A DNA stretch of 64,000 nucleotides from Rhizobium glycinendophyticum (lineage in GTDB: Bacteria > Pseudomonadota > Alphaproteobacteria > Rhizobiales > Rhizobiaceae), in NCBI RefSeq assembly GCF_006443685.1, contig NZ_VFYP01000001.1, forward strand, positions 2,914,001 through 2,978,000, read 5' to 3'. Below, one piece after another: positions 29,006 to 37,565 of this stretch. Under the pieces are notes generated by a model that saw nothing but the letters and a program-made list of their open reading frames with translations, searched no databases and had not been told where the DNA came from. A program made the position numbers and the translations under genes. Every line of letters starts with the position of its first letter. The stretch's first letter is position 1.

Positions 29006-29279
29006 GTTCGTTCTTGCTTTCGCGCTCACCAGAGCTCGTCGGCACGCAGAACCAGTTAAAAAAAGGAGCCGGCGAATTAAATTTTTTGAATTTCGCCCCA
29101 CTCTCATCATGATCTTGTTCCAAAAAGACGAGTGCCATCCGGCACATCTGCATAATCTTACATCGCCAACCCGCCATGACAGCGGGAGAAATGTCCGCTC
29201 GACGGTTTGACAACCGGAAGCGGTGCGAGGCAGCATTGAGAGGCAGCCGCCCCCGCGGCTGTCGGGAAGGGGAGAAGGA
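29006..29279. other. Non-coding spacer between the gap terminator and the antiporter gene
   Basis: About 270 bases without a supported gene. An AT-rich block (GCGAATTAAATTTTTTGAATTTCGC region, about 29072-29096) with partial inverted symmetry may hold the antiporter promoter. I saw nothing else. Confidence 0.4.
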
Positions 29280-31109
29280 TTGACTGAATTCTACGCCGTC
29301 ACATTGGTCGCGACCGCGCTGGTACTCTTGGCTGCCTTTTCCAGTCTGATCGCCTTTCGCTTCGGCGCACCACTTCTTCTACTCTTCCTCGGCATCGGCC
29401 TCGCCGCCGGGGTCGACGGGCTCGGGATCGATTTCTCCAACTTCCCCTTCGCCTATGTCGTTGGCTCGCTCGCGCTGGCCGTCATTCTTTTCGATTCGGG
29501 TTACGGCACTTCACTGCAGTCCTTCCGGCTTTCGGCCGCACCTGCGCTCACCATGGCGACCGTCGGCGTGCTGCTGACCACCGGCATTTTCGGGGTTGCC
29601 GCCCATCTCCTGCTCGGGCTCGATTACCTGCAGGCGCTTCTGCTCGGCGCCATCGTCGGCTCGACCGATGCGGCGGCCGTCTTCTTTCTTCTGCGCATCG
29701 GCGGCATCAATATCCGCGACCGCGTACGCTCCTCGCTGGAAGTCGAATCCGGCACCAACGATCCCATGGCCATATTCCTGACGGTGGCTCTGGTCGAACT
29801 GATTGCCAAGGGTGGCGGTACTGACGGTTTCGGCCTCGACATTCTCATGCTTTTCATCGAGCAGATGGGCATCGGTCTCGCCTTCGGTCTGCTCGGCGGG
29901 ATGATCATTGTCTTCATCTTGAAGCGCATGCAGGTGGAGCGCGGTCTCGCACCGATCTTCATGCTGGCGCTGGCGCTGATGATCTTTTCGTTCACCGGCA
30001 TGATGGAAGGGAGCGGCTTCCTCGCCGTCTATGTCGCAGGCATCTACGCTGGGTCGCGCAAGCTTCCTTCGAGCATCACCATCAGCCGCTTTCAGGACGG
30101 CATGACCTGGCTCGCCCAGATCATCATGTTCCTCGTTCTCGGCCTTCTGGCGACGCCGTCGCAGTTCCTCGCCATCCTCTTGCCGGCGGGAGTTCTGGCG
30201 CTTTTCCTGATCTTCATCGCCCGACCGCTTGCCATCTGGCTCTGCCTGCTACCCTTCGACTTCACCCAGCGCGAGACGGGCTTCATTGCCTGGGTCGGCT
30301 TGCGCGGTGCTGTCTCCATCCTTCTCGGCATCCTGCCGATCGTCGGCAACCTCCCCGACGGCCACATCTTCTTCAACACCGCCTTCATTGTAGTGATGAT
30401 ATCGCTGGTCATTCAGGGCTGGACGATCAAGCCGCTTGCCAAGCGCCTCGGCCTGATCATCCCGCCGCGCATCGGTGCCATCGACAAGGTGGAACTGGAT
30501 CTGCCGGGCACGGCAAACCATGAACTTCTCGCCTACCGCGTCGTCAAAGGCAGCCCGGTGCTGCGCGGCGAACGCATCCCCCGCTGGGCCATGCCCTCGC
30601 TCGTCATTCGCGATGGCAAGTCCATGCGCTACCAGTATGCCGGCCGCCTGCGCGAGAACGATCACGTCTATCTCTTCATCGCACCCAGCTATTCGCGGCT
30701 GCTCGACAGACTGTTCGCAACCGAAGCGGCTGTTGCCGACGATGACACCGAATTCTTCGGCACATTCGCGATCTCGCCGGCAACGCAGGTGAAGAACCTC
30801 GACGATGCCTATGGCCCGCTCTCCGTCTCCGAAAGCGAGCGCGGCAAGACAGTGGCCGAGCTGATCACCCAGCGCGTCGGCGGACGCGCCGATTATGCCG
30901 ACCGTGTCCGTCTCAACACGATTGTCCTTATCGTCCGCGACATCGACGAGAACGGCCATATCGCCTCCGTCGGCGTGTCCTTGGAACCGGTCGCACCGGC
31001 GACGACGCTTCCGATCTTCCTCAATGTCCGCGAGCTCGCCCATGCCTTGCGCGACTATCTGCGCGCCAAGCGCAAGGCATCCGACGCGGGGTCGACGGGC
31101 GAAAAATGA
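29280..31109 (+). CDS. Potassium/proton antiporter, CPA1 (NhaP2/CvrA-like)
   Basis: A 609-residue membrane transporter. About 12 hydrophobic helices cover residues 5-395, with the CPA ion-site region [17 protein letters not shown] and [16 protein letters not shown]. The cytoplasmic tail holds a TrkA-C-like domain ([20 protein letters not shown] at about 420-440) and a CorC/HlyC-type segment. Such proteins exchange K+ for H+ and help with osmotic or pH balance. TTG 29280 was chosen for its purine-rich site; the longer frame upstream is hydrophilic and atypical. It sits between gap and pgk, which is unusual. Confidence 0.88.
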   Translation: MTEFYAVTLVATALVLLAAFSSLIAFRFGAPLLLLFLGIGLAAGVDGLGIDFSNFPFAYVVGSLALAVILFDSGYGTSLQSFRLSAAPALTMATVGVLLTTGIFGVAAHLLLGLDYLQALLLGAIVGSTDAAAVFFLLRIGGINIRDRVRSSLEVESGTNDPMAIFLTVALVELIAKGGGTDGFGLDILMLFIEQMGIGLAFGLLGGMIIVFILKRMQVERGLAPIFMLALALMIFSFTGMMEGSGFLAVYVAGIYAGSRKLPSSITISRFQDGMTWLAQIIMFLVLGLLATPSQFLAILLPAGVLALFLIFIARPLAIWLCLLPFDFTQRETGFIAWVGLRGAVSILLGILPIVGNLPDGHIFFNTAFIVVMISLVIQGWTIKPLAKRLGLIIPPRIGAIDKVELDLPGTANHELLAYRVVKGSPVLRGERIPRWAMPSLVIRDGKSMRYQYAGRLRENDHVYLFIAPSYSRLLDRLFATEAAVADDDTEFFGTFAISPATQVKNLDDAYGPLSVSESERGKTVAELITQRVGGRADYADRVRLNTIVLIVRDIDENGHIASVGVSLEPVAPATTLPIFLNVRELAHALRDYLRAKRKASDAGSTGEK

Positions 31110-31188
31110 ACGTGCTTGCCTTGCACCGTCACATAAGCGGTGTAAGGTCCGGCCGTCCCATTCAACAGCATATCAGACGGGTACGACC

Positions 31189-32388
31189 ATGCCGGCTTTC
31201 AAGACACTCGACGATCTCACCGACATCGCAGGCAAGCGCGTGCTTGTCCGCGTCGACCTCAACGTTCCCGTGACGGACGGCAAGGTGTCCGACACCACGC
31301 GGATCGAACGCGTTGCACCGACGATCCTCGAACTGTCCGAAAAGGGCGCCAAGGTCATCCTGCTTGCCCATTTCGGCCGTCCAAAGGGCGAACCGGTGGC
31401 CGACCAGTCGCTGTCCCTGATCGCGCCTGCGGTCGAAGAGGTTCTCGACCAGAGTGTCGCCTTCGCCTCGGACTGCATCGGAGCAGCGGCAACGGATGCC
31501 ATCGCCAAAATGGAAAACGGCGACATTCTACTTCTGGAAAACACCCGCTTCCACAAGGGCGAAGAGAAGAACGACGCCGGTTTCACCGCCGAACTCGCGA
31601 AGAACGGCGACATTTTCGTTAACGACGCTTTCTCGGCCGCGCACCGGGCGCATGCCTCGACCGAAGGTCTTGCCCATCACCTGCCCGCCTATGCCGGCCG
31701 CACCATGCAGGCCGAACTGGAAGCCTTGGAAAAGGGCCTCGGCAAGCCGACCCGCCCCGTCGTCGCCATCGTCGGTGGTGCCAAGGTCTCCACTAAGATC
31801 GACCTTCTGTCCAACCTCGTGACCAAGGTCGATGCGCTGGTCATCGGCGGCGGCATGGCCAACACCTTCCTCGCCGCCCAGGGCATCGATGTCGGCAAGT
31901 CACTCTGCGAGCATGACCTCGCCGACACCGCCCGTTCGATCCTGGAGACTGCCAAGACCGCCGGTTGCGCCATCGTCCTGCCTGTCGACGGTGTCGTCGC
32001 GCGCGAATTCAAGGCGAACGCGGCCAACGAGACGGTCGACGTGTCCGCCATCCCGGCAGACGCCATGATGCTTGATGTCGGCCCGAAGTCGGTGGAACTG
32101 GTCAACGGCTGGATCGAAAAGGCGGCAACCCTTGTCTGGAACGGCCCGCTGGGCGCCTTCGAGATCACCCCGTTCGACAAGGCAACTGTATCGGCTGCCG
32201 AACATGCGGCAGCCCAGACCCGCGCCGGCAAGCTCGTCTCCGTTGCCGGCGGCGGCGATACCGTGTCGGCGCTCAATCACGCGGGCGTGGCGGATGATTT
32301 CTCCTACGTCTCGACGGCAGGCGGCGCCTTCCTCGAATGGATGGAAGGCAAGGAATTGCCGGGCGTGGCAGTCCTCGTCAAGGGCTGA
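31189..32388 (+). CDS. pgk: Phosphoglycerate kinase
   Basis: A 399-residue glycolytic kinase of normal length. N-terminal [19 protein letters not shown] substrate site, [39 protein letters not shown], the hinge region, and the C-terminal nucleotide loop [12 protein letters not shown]. It transfers phosphate from 1,3-bisphosphoglycerate to ADP. ATG 31189 gives the expected N-terminus. The antiporter gene ends 79 bases upstream; a terminator follows. Confidence 0.98.
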   Translation: MPAFKTLDDLTDIAGKRVLVRVDLNVPVTDGKVSDTTRIERVAPTILELSEKGAKVILLAHFGRPKGEPVADQSLSLIAPAVEEVLDQSVAFASDCIGAAATDAIAKMENGDILLLENTRFHKGEEKNDAGFTAELAKNGDIFVNDAFSAAHRAHASTEGLAHHLPAYAGRTMQAELEALEKGLGKPTRPVVAIVGGAKVSTKIDLLSNLVTKVDALVIGGGMANTFLAAQGIDVGKSLCEHDLADTARSILETAKTAGCAIVLPVDGVVAREFKANAANETVDVSAIPADAMMLDVGPKSVELVNGWIEKAATLVWNGPLGAFEITPFDKATVSAAEHAAAQTRAGKLVSVAGGGDTVSALNHAGVADDFSYVSTAGGAFLEWMEGKELPGVAVLVKG

Positions 32389-32417
32389 TCCCGGCCCCTT
32401 GCTCACCGCGTATCATC

Positions 32418-32447
32418 GACCGCGCAGTGCGAGCTGCGCGGTTTTTT
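32418..32447 (+). terminator. Rho-independent terminator after pgk
   Basis: CCGCGCA (32420-32426) and TGCGCGG (32435-32441) form the stem, followed by six T residues, 30 bases after the pgk stop. Confidence 0.85.
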
Positions 32448-32578
32448 GTGGCGTGTGCTCCAGTCTGTTCAGAAGACGGAACTTCCGCCCTGCTGCAGGA
32501 TTGTCATCACACCTCAAGGACGTTGAAGAGGCGATGAGACTGCACCGGCTGAAAAGCGTTTAAAAAGTTTAATCATTC

Positions 32579-32605
32579 AAACGATTGAAATCATTTCAAT
32601 CGTTT
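32579..32605. promoter_or_regulatory. Perfect 27-base palindrome upstream of fba (putative operator)
   Basis: AAACGATTGAAA, a 3-base centre (TCA), and TTTCAATCGTTT: two 12-base arms in perfect inverted symmetry, about 170 bases before the fba start. Flanking bases extend each arm to a nearly symmetric TTCAAACGATTGAA-like site with a central CG, as in LacI-family operators. The surrounding 386-base gap (32389-32774) otherwise contains only the pgk terminator and a leader. In Sinorhizobium the LacI-type regulator PckR controls central carbon genes; that it binds here is only inference. Confidence 0.55.
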
Positions 32606-32774
32606 CAATAGCTTAGGCTCCCATTTTCCCGTCGCAGAACTTCTGTTATCGCCGATGTGAGGCTGTCTCACGGAGATGGATCGGAGGACAGGTCAGGTCG
32701 TCAGAACCTGCTGATCGTCAGAGCAACGGACAGACATGAGCGCTCGGCGCCAAGTACAGGGATAGGAGTGAAAG

Positions 32775-33689
32775 ATGGTGGACGCGAAAATGTTGAACAA
32801 GATCACCTCGGCACCCGGCTTCATCGCCGCACTGGACCAGAGTGGCGGCTCGACACCGGGCGCCTTGCGTCTCTACGGGGTAACCGAGAGCGACTATCAG
32901 GGCGATGACGAGATGTATCGCCTGATCCACGCCATGCGGGTGCGGATCATGAAGGCGCCGGCCTTCACCGGCGACAAGGTCATCGGCGCAATCCTCTTCG
33001 AACGCACAATGGACGGCCATGTCGACGGCGAAGAGGTTCCCTCGTATCTCTGGAACAAGCGCGGCGTCGTGCCCTTCCTGAAGATCGACAAGGGCCTGCT
33101 GGACGAGCAGAACGGCGTGCAGTTGATGAAGCCCATGCCCGAGCTCGAACCTCTGCTGGTCCGTGGCCGCAACAAGGGTATTTTCGGCACCAAGATGCGC
33201 TCCGTGATTGCCCAAGCCGACAAGGCCGGCATCGCAGCCGTGGTCCGCCAACAGTTCGAAGTTGCCCGCCAGATCATCGGCCAAGGCCTCATGCCAATCG
33301 TCGAGCCGGAAGTCTCGATCAAATGCCTGACCAAGGTGGAAGCCGAAGCCATCCTGCGCGACGAAATCGCAGCACAACTCGACAAGCTGGCGGGCGATGA
33401 AACGGTGATGCTGAAGCTGACCATCCCGACGGTCGACGACTTCTATGCGCCGCTCGTCGCCCACAAGTCGGTCGTCCGCGTCGTCGCGCTCTCCGGCGGC
33501 TACAGCACGATCGATGCCTGCGACAAGCTCAGCCGCAACCACGGCATGATCGCCAGCTTCTCGCGTGCGCTCGCCGAACAGCTGCGGGTCACGATGAGCG
33601 ACGCGGAATTCAACGCGAGCATCGGCAAGACCATCGAGCAGATCTATGCCGCCAGCGTCCAGAAGGTCGGCGCGATGGCTGCGGAGTAA
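32775..33689 (+). CDS. fba: Fructose-bisphosphate aldolase class I
   Basis: A 304-residue class I (Schiff-base) aldolase of the bacterial short type. The N-terminal segment FIAALDQSGGSTPGAL and the internal VPFLKIDKGLLDEQNGV and MPIVEPEVSIKC, with candidate active-site Lys residues, match the family. It cleaves or forms fructose-1,6-bisphosphate. The ATG at 32775 follows an AGGAG site. It is preceded by a long leader containing a perfect palindrome, and a terminator follows, so it is probably a single-gene transcript in the central-carbon cluster. Confidence 0.95.
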   Translation: MVDAKMLNKITSAPGFIAALDQSGGSTPGALRLYGVTESDYQGDDEMYRLIHAMRVRIMKAPAFTGDKVIGAILFERTMDGHVDGEEVPSYLWNKRGVVPFLKIDKGLLDEQNGVQLMKPMPELEPLLVRGRNKGIFGTKMRSVIAQADKAGIAAVVRQQFEVARQIIGQGLMPIVEPEVSIKCLTKVEAEAILRDEIAAQLDKLAGDETVMLKLTIPTVDDFYAPLVAHKSVVRVVALSGGYSTIDACDKLSRNHGMIASFSRALAEQLRVTMSDAEFNASIGKTIEQIYAASVQKVGAMAAE

Positions 33690-33742
33690 GAGGCGGGTCG
33701 GAGACGATAGCGTCGCATCGTCAAACTTGTCATCAGGACACG

Positions 33743-33768
33743 AAAGCCCGGCACCTGCCGGGCTTCTT
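33743..33768 (+). terminator. Terminator after fba
   Basis: AAGCCCGGC (33744-33752), loop ACCT and GCCGGGCTT form a perfect 9-bp stem; the T run is interrupted by a C. Confidence 0.7.
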
Positions 33769-33808
33769 GCATTATGCAGAGGCTCTGTTCGCGACCCGGA
33801 GCCAGCAC

Positions 33809-34720
33809 ATGCGCAGTCTTCCCTTCGTCACTGTCGACGTCTTCACCGACACCCGCTTTGCCGGCAATCCGCTTGCCGTCATCACAGACGCACGGGACCT
33901 GACAGACCGTGAGATGCAGGCGGTGGCGGCCGAGTTCGGTTACTCCGAGACCTCCTTCATCCTCCCGCCGCGTGACCCGGCCAACACCGCCGAAGTGAGG
34001 ATCTTCACGCCCGTGACCGAAGTCCCCTTCGCCGGCCACCCCAATGTCGGCACCGCGCATGTGATCGCTTCCCTCGGCAGCCTCTTCGGCCGCGACATCG
34101 GCGATCTCCTGCGCTTCGAGGAAAAGGCCGGGCTCGTTGAAGTCTCCATACGCAGGCATCCGGATGGCTCCGTCTCCGGCACGACTATCCGCGCGCCGGG
34201 CCTGCTGACGATCGGCACTGTGCTGACGCCTGAGACTGTGGCGGTGTGCCTCCGTCTTAGAGCCGGAGAGATCGAGACCACCCGACATTTACCGGTCTTC
34301 GCCTCGGTGGGGCTGAAGTTCATCCTGGTTGAGGTGACCGATCTCGATGCGCTGGCAGCAGCATCCCCGGATCGCGACGCCTTCGAGGCGCTCAGTCTCG
34401 CGCATCCGACGGAAGAGTGCGACTGCGCCATGTTCCTTTACACCCCGATCGGCCATGATCACATCAGGGCACGCATGTTTGCACCCCTCGACAACGTGCT
34501 TGAAGATCCGGCAACCGGCAGCGCCTCGGCGGCTCTCGGCGCCTTCTTGACGACGCTGTCGCCGCCTGTAAACCACCGCAGGCTCCGGATCGAGCAGGGT
34601 GTGGAGATGGGCCGGCGCAGCCTGATCGACCTCGATGTAATCTCTGTCGACGGTGTCTTCGACCATGTCACCATCACCGGGTCATCGGTCGAGGTGATGC
34701 GCGGCACCCTCAGCCTCTGA
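33809..34720 (+). CDS. PhzF-family isomerase-like protein
   Basis: A 303-residue protein of the PhzF/diaminopimelate-epimerase fold. Characteristic pieces are VDVFTDTRFAGNPLAVI (residues 8-24), the catalytic-Glu region FGYSETSFILPP (about 44-55), the EVPFAGHPNVGTAHV tract, and DPATGSASAALGAFL near the C-terminus. Family members act on small hydroxy or keto acids, and most are uncharacterised. ATG 33809 gives the normal start. It stands alone between fba and the transporter genes. Confidence 0.9.
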   Translation: MRSLPFVTVDVFTDTRFAGNPLAVITDARDLTDREMQAVAAEFGYSETSFILPPRDPANTAEVRIFTPVTEVPFAGHPNVGTAHVIASLGSLFGRDIGDLLRFEEKAGLVEVSIRRHPDGSVSGTTIRAPGLLTIGTVLTPETVAVCLRLRAGEIETTRHLPVFASVGLKFILVEVTDLDALAAASPDRDAFEALSLAHPTEECDCAMFLYTPIGHDHIRARMFAPLDNVLEDPATGSASAALGAFLTTLSPPVNHRRLRIEQGVEMGRRSLIDLDVISVDGVFDHVTITGSSVEVMRGTLSL

Positions 34721-34863
34721 CAAGGTGGAGCGGGGCGGAGAACGTCATCACACACCGCCGCTTGCCCCTCACGTCATCAGGCCCTATATCAGGCTCAGAG
34801 GACGACCTCCCCTTTACGGGCATCACTGCGGGACGACCCGCCTGTTTCCCAGGAGGGAGAGAC

Positions 34864-35298
34864 ATGCGCTCCGTCGCAGACCGCATCCGCCATGCCGTGA
34901 GCTTCGAGCTTCTCGGCCTTGCCATCATCACCCCGATCGGCGCCTGGGCCTTTGGCATGCGGATGGCCGATATCGGTGTCGTCGGCATTGGCGCCGCCAC
35001 CCTCGCGACCGGCTGGAACTACCTCTATAATCTCGGCTTCGACCATCTGCTGCAACGCTGGACCGGCACCACACTGAAGACCCTGCCGGTGCGAATCATC
35101 CATGCCATTCTCTTCGAAGCTGGCCTTCTGACGGTGCTCCTGCCCTTCATCGCCTGGTATTTGCAGATCTCGATGTGGCAGGCCTTCGTCATGGACCTGT
35201 CGCTGTCGCTGTTTTATCTGGTCTACGCCTTTGTCTTCAACTGGAGCTATGACCGGCTGTTTCCGCTCCCCGAGTGGCAGACGGAAGCATCCCATTGA
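34864..35298 (+). CDS. PACE-family efflux transporter (AceI-like)
   Basis: A 144-residue membrane protein with four helices arranged as two tandem bacterial transmembrane pair domains (RIRHAVSFELLGLAIITPIGAW; RIIHAILFEAGLLTVLLPFIAW). The paired R-I-x-H-A-x-x-F-E motifs are the mark of the PACE family, which includes the chlorhexidine exporter AceI; the Glu in each repeat is important for proton coupling. ATG 34864 follows an AGGAGG site. The substrate is unknown, with polyamine-like or biocide export being likely. Confidence 0.9.
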   Translation: MRSVADRIRHAVSFELLGLAIITPIGAWAFGMRMADIGVVGIGAATLATGWNYLYNLGFDHLLQRWTGTTLKTLPVRIIHAILFEAGLLTVLLPFIAWYLQISMWQAFVMDLSLSLFYLVYAFVFNWSYDRLFPLPEWQTEASH

Positions 35299-35331
35299 CG
35301 GCTCCCGACTGCAGGGGCTCCGGCCTTTCAA

Positions 35332-35487
35332 TCACGGTCGGAGCAGCAGCGTTACCGACCAGGCGACAAAGGCTACCACGGCGAGCTTCCAGAAATCCGA
35401 GCGTCGTCTCAGGCCCGGCAGGCCGAGCGGCTTGATGATCTGGATCAGCATGGCAAGCAGCAGAAAGGCGGATATGGCCTTGTTCAT
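35332..35487 (-). CDS. Small hydrophobic protein, 51 residues
   Basis: A short frame starting at ATG 35487 (MNKAISAFLLLAMLIQIIKP) with a first hydrophobic stretch at about residues 5-20, a basic middle (GLRRRSDFWK) and a second hydrophobic stretch (LAVVAFVAWSVTLLL). The two-helix, positive-inside layout and its compactness favour a real small membrane protein over chance. It converges on the PACE transporter gene. I do not recognise a function. Confidence 0.55.
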   Translation of the reverse strand: MNKAISAFLLLAMLIQIIKPLGLPGLRRRSDFWKLAVVAFVAWSVTLLLRP

Positions 35488-35710
35488 TCTCAGTCCTTGT
35501 CGGCAATGGCCGATCTCGTTGAACGGCGGCTGAAGTTCTTCGCCATCGTTCGCATTATCGTTGTGGACATACGTACCAAGCCACAACGCTGTCACTTTTG
35601 CCTTCCACAGACTGTTCCCGCAAGCCCGGCGGGGTGTTCAGACAACGGTAGGAAGATGCGGCTAACATAGCAGTTCCATGCCGATGACAGGCTCGCCCAA
35701 ACTCCGATCG

Positions 35711-37012
35711 ATGAAGAATACCATGAGACGCAATCTCCTGCCCGTGATGGCCCTGCTTCTGGGCACGCTCTTCCTGTTTCTCGGCAACGGCCTCTACGGC
35801 CTGCTGCTGCCGGTACGCGGTGCCGCCGAGGGCTACTCGAACGAAGTGCTCGGCCTGCTCGGCACATCCTGGGCCACAGGCTTTGTCCTTGGCTGCTTCG
35901 TCGCACCCAAACTGGTCATGCGCGTCGGCCATGTCCGGGCTTTTTCCACTTTCGTGTCGCTGATCTCGGTCATCGCGCTCTTGAGCGGCATCATCATCGA
36001 TGCCGAATGGTGGATCGTGCTGCGCGCCATCACTGGTTTCTGCACAGCCGGCACCTCGATGATCATCGAGAGCTGGTTGAACGAGCGCGCGACCAACGAA
36101 AGCCGCGGCGCGATCTTCTCCTTCTACATCTCGATCACCCTGATCGGCGTCGTCGGCGGCCAGATGCTCGTCGGCGTCTTTGACCCGACCACCACCATCC
36201 TCTTCATGATCTGCGGCATCGTCTATGGCGTCGCCGTCATGCCAACCACCATGTCGACGGCCGCCTCCCCTCAGCCGCTCAAGTCGTTGAAGCTCGACCT
36301 CCCGCTGCTCTATCGCAATTCGCCCGTCTCCTTTGTCGGCATCCTGCTGATTGGCATCGCCAACGGGGCCTATGGCACGCTCGGCGCCGTCTTCGGCACC
36401 CGCGTCGGACTGGATGCGGCAACGATCGCCTCTCTGCTCTCCGTCACCATCTTCCTCGGTGCCATTATGCAGTTTCCGGCCGGCAAGCTGTCCGACCGCA
36501 TCGACCGCCGCTATGTGCTGGCAGCCCTCTCGGCCCTTGCAGCCTTCGCCGCTGTTGCTCTGGTGTTCATCGAGCCGACCAGCGCGACCTGGATCTTCAT
36601 CCTCGTTGGCATCTATGGTGCAGCGGCAAACGCCCTCTACCCGATCGCGGTTGCGCATGCCAACGACTTCGCCAAGCCGGATGAATTCGTGAAGGTCTCT
36701 GGCGGCCTGCTGCTGCTCTTCGGCATCGGGACTATCATCGGCCCGACGATCGGCGGCCCCGTAATGACGGCGGCGGGTCCTTACTCCCTGTTCACCGTGA
36801 CAGCCATCGCCCATCTCTCGATCTCGGCCTATGCGATCTACCGCAGCCGCCTGCGCGCCGCGATCCCGGCCGAGGACCGCGAGAACATGCCGAACCTGCC
36901 GATCAGCGCATCGCCGCTCAGCACACCGGAAAGCCTCAGCCTCGACCCCCGCGCAGCCCCGCTGCCGGAACAGGATGAAGAGCCGCAATTCAGGACAGGA
37001 ACCAGCGGATGA
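35711..37012 (+). CDS. MFS transporter (YcaD-like)
   Basis: A 433-residue major facilitator superfamily permease with 12 hydrophobic helices. The first helix is LPVMALLLGTLFLFLGNGLYGLLLPVRG; the loop 2-3 signature is in APKLVMRVGHVRAF; and FPAGKLSDRIDRRYVL is the equivalent in the second half. It resembles the YcaD group, of unknown substrate. Several ATGs are possible near 35678-35723. Its stop overlaps the start of the DUF1192 gene as ATGA. Confidence 0.9.
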   Translation: MKNTMRRNLLPVMALLLGTLFLFLGNGLYGLLLPVRGAAEGYSNEVLGLLGTSWATGFVLGCFVAPKLVMRVGHVRAFSTFVSLISVIALLSGIIIDAEWWIVLRAITGFCTAGTSMIIESWLNERATNESRGAIFSFYISITLIGVVGGQMLVGVFDPTTTILFMICGIVYGVAVMPTTMSTAASPQPLKSLKLDLPLLYRNSPVSFVGILLIGIANGAYGTLGAVFGTRVGLDAATIASLLSVTIFLGAIMQFPAGKLSDRIDRRYVLAALSALAAFAAVALVFIEPTSATWIFILVGIYGAAANALYPIAVAHANDFAKPDEFVKVSGGLLLLFGIGTIIGPTIGGPVMTAAGPYSLFTVTAIAHLSISAYAIYRSRLRAAIPAEDRENMPNLPISASPLSTPESLSLDPRAAPLPEQDEEPQFRTGTSG

Positions 37013-37203
37013 TCCAGGACGAGGACAACAAGAAGCCGAAAACGGAGCACCATCTGGGCTGCGAGCTCTCGGCAATCTCTGCCGATGAACTCAGACACCG
37101 AATCAGCCTGCTGCGGGGGGAAATCCTGCGCATTGAGGCAGAAATCGAGCGCAAGGAAGCGAGTCGCAAGGCTGCAGACAACCTCTTCGGCCCCAAAGTA
37201 TAG
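37009..37203 (+). CDS. DUF1192-family small protein
   Basis: A 64-residue protein with the family pattern LSAISADELRHRISLLRGEILRIEAEIERKE read in two segments: a short acidic N-terminus, then one amphipathic coiled-coil helix (about 20-52). It is widespread in alphaproteobacteria without known function. The start overlaps the MFS stop (ATGA), so the two are translationally coupled. Confidence 0.85.
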   Translation: MIQDEDNKKPKTEHHLGCELSAISADELRHRISLLRGEILRIEAEIERKEASRKAADNLFGPKV

Positions 37204-37267
37204 ATCGCCTTTTCTTGCTTGGGCCGGCAGACGCCTCGAAAAGGACCATTTTTCCCCCTTCTGTTTA

Positions 37268-37297
37268 CTTGGCGTTAAGCCTTTTCAGGGAAACTAT
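37268..37297 (+). promoter_or_regulatory. Promoter-like element of the candidate small RNA
   Basis: CTTGGC (37268-37273), 18 bases, then AACTAT (37292-37297) resembles the rhizobial sigma-70 promoter. A transcript would start near 37304 and run into the terminator at 37371-37397. Confidence 0.45.
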
Positions 37298-37303
37298 GTT
37301 CAT

Positions 37304-37397
37304 CCAGAGCTTCTGGACTCAGGCAGTTTCACCTCATGGCGATGGTCTGATTTTCTCCCTGTTTTACCTTAAGAGCCGCATTTGCGGCTCTTTTTTT
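37304..37397 (+). ncRNA. Candidate trans-acting small RNA, about 94 nt
   Basis: In the 362-base gap between the DUF1192 gene and rcdA a promoter-like element is followed by no reading frame and then by a strong terminator. The predicted RNA begins with a CCAGA-GCT-TCTGG hairpin, has single-stranded stretches including UCUCCCUG and CACCUCA that could pair with ribosome-binding sites, and ends in AAGAGCCGCA/TGCGGCTCTT plus U tail. This is the layout of Hfq-type rhizobial sRNAs. I cannot assign it to a named family. It could also be an attenuated leader. Confidence 0.45.
37371..37397 (+). terminator. Rho-independent terminator of the candidate sRNA
   Basis: AAGAGCCGCA (37371-37380) pairs with TGCGGCTCTT and is followed by a run of seven or more T. 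It is a very strong terminator about 170 bases past the nearest upstream gene. Confidence 0.88.
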
Positions 37398-37433
37398 GTC
37401 TAACGCAGAGGTCTTAGCGCAAAATTGTGGGAA

Positions 37434-37448
37434 TTAACCCTTCCTTAA
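37434..37448 (+). promoter_or_regulatory. CtrA-binding box upstream of rcdA
   Basis: TTAACCCTTCCTTAA is an exact TTAA-N7-TTAA CtrA site, 118 bases before the rcdA ATG, with GGTAAT about 20 bases downstream as a possible -10. In Caulobacter RcdA takes part in CtrA degradation, so a CtrA site here would make a feedback loop. Confidence 0.6.
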
Positions 37449-37565
37449 GTTTCGCCTTGCGCATTTGGGGTAATGGTTGCATCGTGCCTTCACCAAATGC
37501 GGCAGGAACAAGATCGTATCGCTCTCGTTACATGCCTTAGTGATGCGTTTTACAGGGAAACATCC

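Noticed and set aside
37473-37565. A longer N-terminus for the RcdA-like protein beginning at 37473
   Set aside because: The added 31 residues include Cys-rich, non-helical sequence unlike the family, and ATG 37566 gives the expected length. The CtrA box also lies close to 37473.
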